Source: Halocaridina rubra (Eukaryota; Arthropoda; Malacostraca; Decapoda; Atyidae). From it: a stretch of DNA of 20,582 bases. The notes below the pieces were generated by a model that saw nothing but the letters and a program-made list of their open reading frames with translations, did not search any database and was not told the origin of the DNA. The position numbers and the translations under genes are program-made. Within the stretch, counting starts at the first letter, position 1. Each line of letters opens with the position of its first letter. The stretch is from assembly GCA_037179515.1 (NCBI GenBank), contig JAXCGZ010023945.1:1-20582 (forward strand). The letters run 5' to 3'. This document shows positions 12,362-20,582 of this stretch, one piece after another.

Positions 12362-12638
12362 AGCCGCTTTCACACCAAAGTGCCACGTCGCACGTGGCAT
12401 GCCACGTAGCACGCCAGTTGAAAACGAGCATTCGGAAATATATAAAACCTTTCACACAGAAGTGGTGTGACACGTCCTATGTGCCACTTGCGACTTGCGA
12501 TGCAAGTAAAACGTGGCACATGGAACGTGTCACGCCACTTCTGTGTGAAAGGTTTCATATATTTCTGGATGTTCGTTTTCAGCTGGTGTGCCACGTGGTA
12601 TGCCACGTGCGACGTGGCACTTTGGTGTGAAAGCAGCC
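12362..12638. mobile_element. foldback MITE, PIF/Harbinger-like, second family
   Basis: A 277-bp palindrome flanked by direct TTA copies (12359-12361 and 12639-12641). Left end AGCCGCTTTCACACCAAAGT, right end reversed GGCTGCTTTCACACCAAAGT, both followed by GCCACGTCGCACGTGGCAT. Inside each arm a second CTTTCACAC-type motif occurs (12448-12474 and 12526-12552), and the centre is again palindromic (GTGCCACTTGCGACTTGC against GCAAGTAAAACGTGGCAC). CACGTG/CCACGT motifs are repeated throughout. It is non-coding; open frames on both strands reflect the symmetry. TSD length and sequence suggest PIF/Harbinger, but no transposase is present to confirm it. Confidence 0.85.
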
Positions 12639-12641
12639 TTA

Positions 12642-13075
12642 CTAAAGCAACAGTTTATTGAGTTTGAATTTCAGTTTTATTTTCATCCTCTCCATTACGC
12701 TAAGGTGGATCAGTGTATGTTTCCATTACAAACATAACAGTCAATGTTGAGATCAAACAAACAGTTATTTGTAGTACCAAAACACTTCGTTCAATATGCA
12801 TTCCAGGGAGGTCATACGGTGCTTGATTCATTAACACCTTTTCTAAACTTTGTTATGCATGCTAGTGTCCGCCAGCGATAGAAAAAAATAACCCAATATA
12901 AAATCAGCACCTTGAGTAAACACGCGTACAAAATGGATAAAATATGACTAAACAGGGTGTTATACATTAATTTTACCATCAGTAAATGTGCTTGTGTCAA
13001 CGAGAAGTTATTAGTATATCATGAAGAATCATAAAATCTCTATTTGGAAGGTTAGCACAAAAATAGGTAAAGAGA
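12642..13075. other. no recognisable feature
   Basis: Mixed AT-rich sequence with no convincing frame and no repeat match within the window. Confidence 0.4.
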
Positions 13076-13212
13076 GCGCCCCGTCACGGACTGAGGTTAG
13101 TAAGGGCATACACTCAGGGTAACGATTACATCTGCCAAAACAAGTCCTTCGCAAGAAGGCAACCGTCCTAGCCCTTACTTGAAAAGGGAGTTCGTGACGT
13201 AAAACCGAAACC
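13076..13212 (+). mobile_element. tRNA-derived SINE, copy C (5'-truncated)
   Basis: Starts inside the B box at GCGCCCCGTCACGGACTGAG and keeps the complete core, including a hairpin at 13146-13159 with a GCAA loop, ending GTGACGTAAAACCGAAACC. Unlike copies B and D, it has no microsatellite beside it. Confidence 0.88.
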
Positions 13213-13479
13213 AGAGTCAGAAAGTACCATGACGTCAACGTCATACAAGAAAGGACATCGATGGCTTTCTAAAATGTCGTGCGACTGTTACTTCTTTTCT
13301 AGTATTTTTATAAAAGTTAAAAGAACCTGGAAAACATCATGACGTCCAGACCATATGTGCAAGAACATCGACAATTTCCAGGATATTTTAAGACACTCTT
13401 TCGTTTCCATTCTGGCTCTTTAATACTGAAATACAAATATAAAGGGAGCGAACGGGTGAAAACTTCCAAATCTATAGAG

Positions 13480-13796
13480 CAGAGGTGGCCAAACAGTCGA
13501 TCGCGATCTACCAGTCGATTGAGGCCACCTGTTTGGTCGATCGCCGTTCCCCCACAGTAAGACTTGGCATCAGCTGCTCATCTCGCCAACATGGCAATAG
13601 TGCGCAAGTTGTACGTGACACATTTTTTTTCTATATATAAGTGAGACAATTGTACTCATGTTTTATAGTCCTATGCTATTTGAAATTGTTTTCTCCAATT
13701 GACGTAATATTATGTGATTATGTAGAATGGTAGATCGTAAAAGAGTTTCAGTCTTTAGAGTAGATCTCGGAATCCAAACGTCTGGCCACCCTTGAC
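13480..13796. mobile_element. hAT-like MITE
   Basis: Left terminus CAGAGGTGGCCAAACAGTCG; right terminus reversed CAAGGGTGGCCAGACGTTTG (from 13794). CAGRGGTGG-type ends are typical of hAT elements. The flanks are CTATAGAG (13472-13479) and CTATAGGG (13797-13804), an 8-bp duplication with one mismatch; two extra bases (AC) separate the right terminus from its flank. CGATCGCGATCTACC near the left end has a partner GAGATCTAC near the right. At 317 bp without a transposase it is non-autonomous. The open frame across its left end is incidental. Confidence 0.75.
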
Positions 13797-13974
13797 CTAT
13801 AGGGTATTTACTCTAGATTTGAAATGGGGCCCACATGCACTTTCATCACTTATCAAAAAGCTAGGTCAGATTTTCCTGCCATTCTAGGTAACATTGAGTC
13901 TCAAACAGGGGTATATCTGCCCCATGAAGGTAAAAATTGAAGGCAGGGGGGTAAAAAATAAAGTAAAATATTAA

Positions 13975-14165
13975 TACACTATCCAGTCTATTCCGGTCAC
14001 TACGGGAACAAGTCAGCTCACTTTGGTGTGAGTCCCAAAACGGGATAAATAGAAAGGGTTATCGTCAGGAAGGCATCTGGCCGTAAAATCTAAAGGTAAA
14101 GCCAACTACTACTATCCAAAGAAGTTAATGAGGAACGGCGACCCCGAATGAATAGAAGAAAAACT
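13975..14165 (+). mobile_element. probable LINE 3' UTR tail
   Basis: The run GTGTGAGTCCCAAAACGGGA, TAAATAGAAAGGGTTATCGT, CAGGAAGGCATCTGGCCGTA, AAATCTAAAG, then GAACGGCGACCCCGAATGAA and A-rich sequence resembles the 3' tail of LINEs dispersed widely in animals, from memory only. No coding part is attached and no second copy exists here. It lies upstream of the second palindromic MITE. Confidence 0.4.
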
Positions 14166-14209
14166 GCCGACAGAAAAGACGACGCTATACCAAGTCATTA
14201 TGGGAGTAA

Positions 14210-14341
14210 AGGGCGGTTTACACGGTCAAACGGTTCGTCGAACGCGGTTCGACAGATAAGTCTTTGAAGTGATGTTCGAACGTGTGAACGGGGTATTTGG
14301 TTGTAGAACACGTTCGACAAACGTGTTCGACAACCAAATAC
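14210..14341. mobile_element. foldback MITE, copy 2 (right end missing)
   Basis: Begins AGGGCGGTTTACACGGTCAA after TAA (14207-14209), the same left junction as the copy at 4898. It follows that copy through the centre and into the right arm (GTGTTCGACAACCAAATAC), then stops at 14341; about 80 bp including the right terminus are absent. The left-end comparison helps fix the family terminus as AGRGCGG. With one terminus lost it should be immobile. Confidence 0.85.

Positions 14342-14686
<345 letters not shown>

Positions 14687-14780
<94 letters not shown>
14687..14780. repeat. (TA)n microsatellite, right of tRNA-like fragment
   Basis: About 94 bp of pure TA, ending at the start of the RT stub. 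Confidence 0.97.
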
Positions 14781-14781
<1 letters not shown>

Positions 14782-14782
<1 letters not shown>

Positions 14783-14928
14783 ATATTGGCTCAAGAGATA
14801 TAAACATTCGTGGACCTCATTTATATAATAAGCTTCCCAGTGAACTAAAAAATGCTGGTTCAGTGTATACTTTTAAATGTAATCTTAAGAAGTTACTCTT
14901 AAAGGAAGATTTTACTTGTAATTTTTAA
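14782..14928 (+). pseudogene. LINE reverse transcriptase C-terminal stub (family 4)
   Basis: Forty-eight codons reading [18 protein letters not shown], then [20 protein letters not shown], then [10 protein letters not shown] and a TAA stop. The order GPxLYNxLPxEL followed by SxxxFKxxLKKxLL is the usual end of CR1/Rex-type RTs, where it follows the thumb region. The frame is uninterrupted down to its natural stop but begins at the edge of (TA)n, so this is an extreme 5' truncation (under 300 bp including UTR). It differs from the RTs at 837 and 9999. Confidence rests on the short but characteristic motif. Confidence 0.75.
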
Positions 14929-15046
14929 TGGTACACTCATCTTTATGATTTGTTTGTTTTAGTATGTCTATATTGTACACCACAGATGTCTATCTGGAAT
15001 ATATATGTATTTTATTTGAATACCCAATGTACATTGGAAATAAAGG
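14929..15046 (+). mobile_element. 3' UTR of LINE family 4
   Basis: AT-rich UTR of about 118 bp ending TACATTGGAAATAAAGG directly before (TTA)n. The AATAAA at about 15039 resembles a polyadenylation signal, but the tail is a triplet repeat rather than poly-A. Confidence 0.65.
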
Positions 15047-15155
<109 letters not shown>

Positions 15156-15500
15156 GAATTTATTGGGAAGTAGCAAATATTCATCAAAAAGTGACCTCAT
15201 CAACCCTTCTGGAGTGCCAGAAAGGGAGATACGATGAGAGAGATATTCTGATGTGAGAAAGTGATTTTAAATATGAGGGTAATCTGTCTCACCTTTTGCT
15301 GGTGACAAAGAATCGATCCCTGTAATAGATTATACTGGTACAGCCATTATTTGTACTTGTACAATGTCACTGTCAGTTTTCTTTGGTCCTACGTTGTTTA
15401 TCTCTGAAGAATTTAGTTCTGGTGATTTAGTCAGTGAGGAGATCAAAGGCTCTGGAAGACTTGAAGAACATCCTTCCAGTGAGTCAGTCGTTTGAAGTAT
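15156..15500. other. no recognisable feature
   Basis: Single-copy-looking sequence without a supported frame. Confidence 0.4.
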
Positions 15501-15746
15501 CTAATTTTGCGAATCCTGACTCTCTGGAACAAGGTCCTCGGACTTTTCCGTTGGGGGTCTTCTGTCATTTTGGCGAAGGTCATTCATAATGGTGCTCTTT
15601 TGGAGTTTGACAGCGGTATCAAAGGCGATTCCGAAGACAAAAAAGATAAATGCATTAGCTGTCGTAATGCCGGTTATATTTGCTGGAAAAGCTCGGTTCT
15701 TTAATGCTGGAAAACAGTCGTCGTTGTTCATGAAGTTGTAATTCAT
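15501..15746 (-). other. unassigned 81-codon open frame, doubtful
   Basis: Reverse-strand frame from an ATG at 15746 to a stop at 15501, open upstream to about 15806. The peptide has a hydrophobic segment (ANAFIFFVFGIAFDTAV, about residues 30-46) and a charged, Ser/Pro/Glu-rich tail (RRPPTEKSEDLVPESQDSQN). Composition is not repeat-driven, which makes it the least implausible host-coding stretch in the window. There is no recognised domain, no evident splice signals and overlapping alternative frames, so it may be chance. Confidence 0.15.
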
Positions 15747-15916
15747 TGTGTGCCCACCCTTTGTTAACTTCGTTGGTAGGGGTAGTTGGAATGATATGGT
15801 ATAGGCACATTAAATGTTGGGTCATGTCGACTTTTATAGGCACTGAGAGTTAATAATTGTACCGGAAATCATCCCTGCTACTGAAAATCTTAATGCCATT
15901 CATCCTTCCTCGATAA

Positions 15917-15971
15917 GCGCAGTCTCTTTGACCTTTGTCGTTGCCTATCAAAGGTCAGAGACCGCGCTAAG
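15917..15971. repeat. inverted repeat, about 20-bp stem
   Basis: GCGCAGTCTCTTTGACCTTTG pairs imperfectly with TCAAAGGTCAGAGACCGCGC across a loop of about 12 nt. No second copy was seen. It could be a small element's terminal hairpin or simple chance. Confidence 0.6.
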
Positions 15972-16180
15972 GATTATTGCTCTGAAAATAAACATTAAAG
16001 CTCGCCGCCTGCTTCCTGAGAAAAGATAAGAGATTTTCACCTTCGTTTGTTCTTGCTTCTGACCGATGGGTGAGCAGGTAGGTCAAAAGGAATTATAAAA
16101 GAAATAAAGTGAGAAAGAATAATTCATATATACTCTCTACTTATTTCAATGTGGGATAAAGTAATTTTAAAATAAAATTC
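15972..16180. other. no recognisable feature
   Basis: Short AT-rich spacer; no supported frame. Confidence 0.4.
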
Positions 16181-16295
16181 GGTCAAAATTCGGCCAAATG
16201 GTTTGGCCGTGGAAGTCTAAGTTATTTACGGCCAGTCATTTTTGTATACGGCCAAATTTAAGGAATCTGACCGCAAAAACTGCCATCTGGCAACC

Positions 16296-16298
<3 letters not shown>
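16181..16298 (-). repeat. possible transposon end with CGGCCAAA repeats
   Basis: GGCCAAA/TTTGGCC-type motifs recur about four times between 16181 and 16257. On the reverse strand the segment begins CAGGGTTGCCAGATGGCAG at the edge of (TA)n, which looks like a DNA-transposon terminus. No matching opposite terminus was found, so assignment is weak. Confidence 0.3.

Positions 16299-16386
<88 letters not shown>
16299..16386. repeat. (TA)n microsatellite
   Basis: About 88 bp of pure TA. Confidence 0.97.
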
Positions 16387-16388
<2 letters not shown>

Positions 16389-16734
16389 ACAACGAAACAA
16401 AATGAAAACGAATTTCAAAATAAACTGAGGTAAACAACTTGAAAGAGCTCATCCATACTGCTGAATACCCACTACTATAAAAAAAAAACAATGTCATTAT
16501 CTTTATTAATGTTACTACTTTCAATACCACTTAAATTACTGGAAACCACTCCTTATTGTCAATCAGTCTTTCTCAAACTTTATCATTAGCTGGAGAAATA
16601 TCCTTGAATATCTCTTATTATTTCAAATGACGAAGCATATTCGCATAGCGATAAATGATGCTTATATCCGGTGTAAACTTATAGTTCACAAATAGACAGT
16701 TGTATACAAACAGACACTATAATTATAGACAGAT
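16387..16734. other. no recognisable feature
   Basis: AT-rich sequence; no frame, inverted repeat or repeat partner noticed. Confidence 0.4.

Positions 16735-17579
<845 letters not shown>

Positions 17580-17644
<65 letters not shown>
17580..17644. repeat. (TA)n microsatellite
   Basis: About 65 bp of pure TA. Confidence 0.97.
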
Positions 17645-17649
<5 letters not shown>

Positions 17650-17886
17650 GAAATCACACCAAATTGCAAAAGTAAAGTATTTTGCGTTTGAACACTCTAT
17701 CTAGAATCGTTAGTTGCTTTTAATTTCACCAGTATCACGCCTGGCTATATTTAAGGTTGTTTAAGTCAATATACATAAAATAAGTTAATTTGTTAGTTTA
17801 CTTACAAAGTGTCATTTTCTTTTTTCTATAAATCCCTGAGGGATTTCTTCATTCTGTGGTCTCTCATTTTAAATGTGATAGTAATA
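17645..17886. other. no recognisable feature
   Basis: AT-rich spacer before LINE family 1 copy d. Confidence 0.4.
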
Positions 17887-18169
17887 GGTAGTAGGTTGGT
17901 CCATGGCACAGCCGCCCGTTGGGTCTTTCGGACTTATATAGGAATGTCCATGACAGTCCGATGTTAAGTCTTACTTCAATTACGGTTCTTTTTCTTTGCC
18001 TACATCAACACTGAATATTCTTGGATATTCGTTACACATATCTTATTATCCCTTCACATCTGCCAAGTCACAACACTCCCCATCTCTCTTTTGTTTTCTT
18101 CATGCCCAGGTTCGATGAGGGCAATTCTTTTTTTTTTTGTCGTCCTGGTGTCACAAACATAAAAAAAAA
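17887..18169 (+). mobile_element. LINE family 1 3' end, copy d (poly-A tail)
   Basis: Matches 2313-2628 from GTAGTAGGTTGG to GGTGTCACAAACAT, with the shared blocks TTTCTTTGCCTACATCAACA, GAATATTCTTGGATATTCG, TTATTATCCCTTCACATCTG, CATGCCCAGG and GATGAGGGCA. It lacks about 20 bp present in copy b near 2350. The A-run at 18161-18169 meets the tail of the AT-rich repeat that lies on the opposite strand. Confidence 0.78.
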
Positions 18170-18171
18170 TT

Positions 18172-18331
18172 ACATGGGGACATGTGCATATGGGCACTCC
18201 CAGTGATATAAATTTGTTAACATTACAATCTATATTTGTTCATGTATGAATCAAATATTAATAGAATTTTCAATTCATTTAAAAAAAATCATTGCAAGTA
18301 ATTAAGAATGAAATATAGTGTAACAATTGAT
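18172..18331 (-). repeat. AT-rich dispersed repeat, copy 2
   Basis: Reverse complement of 108-264, with the conserved 3' block GGGAGTGCCCATATGCACAT followed by GTCCCCATGTAA. No reading frame. It lies tail to tail with LINE family 1 copy d, sharing a single A/T run at the junction. Confidence 0.6.
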
Positions 18332-18370
18332 TGATGGCAGGGGAGCATTCTGCGATAATTAACTAAGAGT

Positions 18371-18373
<3 letters not shown>

Positions 18374-18443
<70 letters not shown>
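18374..18443. repeat. (TA)n microsatellite
   Basis: About 70 bp of pure TA. Confidence 0.97.
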
Positions 18444-19172
<729 letters not shown>

Positions 19173-19173
19173 A

Positions 19174-19366
19174 GTAGTCGCCGTGGCTCAAGCGGTAGCG
19201 TCCGCGACTCTGAGGCGTCAGGTCGAGGGTTCGCGCCCCGTCACGGTCTGAGGTTAGCAAGGGCATGCACTCAGGGTAACGATTACATCTGCCAAAACAA
19301 GTCCTTCGCAAGAAGGCAACCGTCCTAGCCCCAGGTAGAAAAGGGAGTCCGTGACGTAAAACCGAG

Positions 19367-19372
<6 letters not shown>
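19174..19372 (+). mobile_element. tRNA-derived SINE, copy D (full length, best promoter)
   Basis: A 199-bp SINE. It begins GTAGTCGCCGTGGCTCAAGC; A box TGGCTCAAGCGG at 19184-19195 and B box GGTTCGCGCCC at 19228-19238, close to consensus and at tRNA spacing; CCGTG near the start can pair with CACGG after the B box, like an acceptor stem. The non-tRNA core runs from CTGAGGTTAGCAAGGGCATG to CCGTCCTAGCCC and holds the hairpin CCTTC-GCAA-GAAGG (19303-19316). The end is GTGACGTAAAACCGAGAAC, then (AT)n. SINEs are transcribed by Pol III and moved by a partner LINE; which LINE is not evident. Isoacceptor origin uncertain. I do not recognise the family from memory, which does not prove novelty. Confidence 0.92.

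Positions 19373-19442
<70 letters not shown>
19373..19442. repeat. (TA)n microsatellite, 3' side of SINE copy D
   Basis: About 70 bp of TA followed by a short (CA)n-like run to about 19465. Confidence 0.97.
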
Positions 19443-19446
<4 letters not shown>

Positions 19447-20350
19447 GCACACACACACATACACATATTCATTGATAAAATGTCGGACCCATGTTATTGT
19501 CAGCATGTTGTTGTACAAAAATTATAAATAGTTAAACCAGAAATGATATAAAAGTACAATATAATTCTAGTGCAAAGGATATAAAGACCGCAGGAACTGA
19601 GTTAGACTACTTAACTAGAAGGTTACACCCACCAAACAACCTCGTAAAAGGCATATTATTTCTTCTTCAGTCAGTCAGCACAGGTAGGCACATCCATGTC
19701 CTAAATGGAGAAGGAAACAAGTCTCAAACGATGATAGGCGAGAAGTAAGGAAGGTGAAGAAGGCAGGCTGGGACATATTTAAGGCGGGGGAGAAAGGTAC
19801 ATCTGTCATGGAAACATCACATGTACACAATAACGGTTCTAGATACTATGCTATACATTTAAAGAATTATAAAAAGATGTGTCATATATTATAGTACTTG
19901 ACAGATAAGTAACTGATTCGTAATATTTAGAGTAATTAAACAGAAATACTGAAGAGTTTACACCCCTCACGGATAGAATGGCGTGACCGATCGGAAAAGT
20001 GATATTACCCTAAGGGTAGAAAAGCTCTCTTCGGTACTTTTGAGTTATGCCCAATTTATGAGATTATGGAAATGGGGGAGAGAGGTATACCATCTACTTA
20101 TACAACATATATAAATCATAATGACATTTTGCCATATGTCATGCATAAGAACCATCGCTAAAATTTTATTAGTTAACATTAGGAATCTATATTGATACGT
20201 GTATTATCGGTCAAAAATAGCTGCACAATGGAACGGACTGAATTGTTTACACCCCTAAAGTGAATGGACTGACCCATGAAGTGATCGATGGTTATAAGGT
20301 GCTTTAATAATTAAAGCATTATTTGATGGAGAATTTAATTACGAAAGGAG
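19443..20350. other. non-coding stretch with a diverged 50-bp direct repeat
   Basis: No supported frame over about 900 bp. 19948-20003 and 20237-20285 share ACTGAA, GTTTACACCCCT, GAATGG, TGACC and AAGTGAT in the same order. The flanks do not obviously extend the match. Function unknown. Confidence 0.5.
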
Positions 20351-20351
20351 C

Positions 20352-20561
<210 letters not shown>

Positions 20562-20582
20562 GTAGTCACTGTGGCTCAAGCG
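20562..20582 (+). mobile_element. tRNA-derived SINE, copy E (cut by window end)
   Basis: GTAGTCACTGTGGCTCAAGC plus one base matches the first 21 bp of copy D, including most of the A box. It starts right after (ATT)n, and the rest lies outside the window. Confidence 0.8.

Noticed and set aside
13339..13560. 73-codon plus-strand frame
   Set aside because: It crosses the left boundary of the hAT-like MITE and has no family features.
19174..19240. Functional tRNA gene
   Set aside because: A and B boxes are present, but no full cloverleaf with a convincing anticodon stem can be drawn, and the sequence is the head of a multi-copy SINE.

Overview
This window is nuclear DNA from an arthropod, most likely a decapod crustacean (shrimp, crab or crayfish). 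I infer this from very long and dense (TA)n, (GA)n, (TG)n and (ATT)n microsatellites, several non-LTR retrotransposon families whose reverse-transcriptase tails look arthropod-like, a tRNA-derived SINE, and small foldback DNA transposons. Nothing resembles a bacterial operon, and I see no host gene that I can defend. Most long open frames are translations of simple repeats or palindromes.

Layout. 1-2.6 kb: an AT-rich dispersed repeat, a compound TC/TA/TG microsatellite, a frameshifted RT C-terminus with its 3' UTR and (TA)n tail (LINE family 1), then a second family-1 3' end. 3.0-3.3 kb: two tRNA-derived fragments. 4.1-5.1 kb: a 200-bp (TA)n, an A-rich stretch and a palindromic MITE with a TAA duplication. 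5.5-6.2 kb: a LINE 3' end with a CCHC motif (family 2), inside (GA)n. 6.3-6.7 kb: a full SINE inside (TA)n. 7.0-7.4 kb: triplet repeats leading into 267 nt of pure purine. 8.5-8.75 kb: a third family-1 3' end, reverse strand. 9.9-11.6 kb: the largest coding remnant, an RT with one nonsense codon (family 3), inside (TG)n. 11.6-12.0 kb: a three-copy repeat forming a 57-bp hairpin. 12.36-12.64 kb: a second foldback MITE with a TTA duplication. 13.0-14.35 kb: a truncated SINE, a hAT-like MITE, a LINE tail and a half copy of the first MITE. 14.5-15.15 kb: a tRNA-like scrap inside (TA)n, then an RT C-terminal stub with an (ATT)n tail (family 4). 15.2-17.6 kb: mostly featureless, with a doubtful ORF, a hairpin and microsatellites. 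17.9-18.3 kb: a fourth family-1 3' end, tail to tail with the second copy of the AT-rich repeat. 18.8-19.4 kb: 150 bp of (GA)n and a full SINE inside (TA)n. 20.35-20.58 kb: (AAT)n/(ATT)n and the first 21 bp of another SINE.

No genes act together here as a pathway; the window is a record of insertions. Its most consistent theme is that five separate retroelement pieces are bracketed on both sides by the same simple repeat: (GA)n, (TG)n, and (TA)n three times. That could mean insertion into existing microsatellites, with the duplicated target hidden in the repeat. The SINE is also notable: four copies share a core with a hairpin capped by GCAA or GTAA, both GNRA tetraloops.
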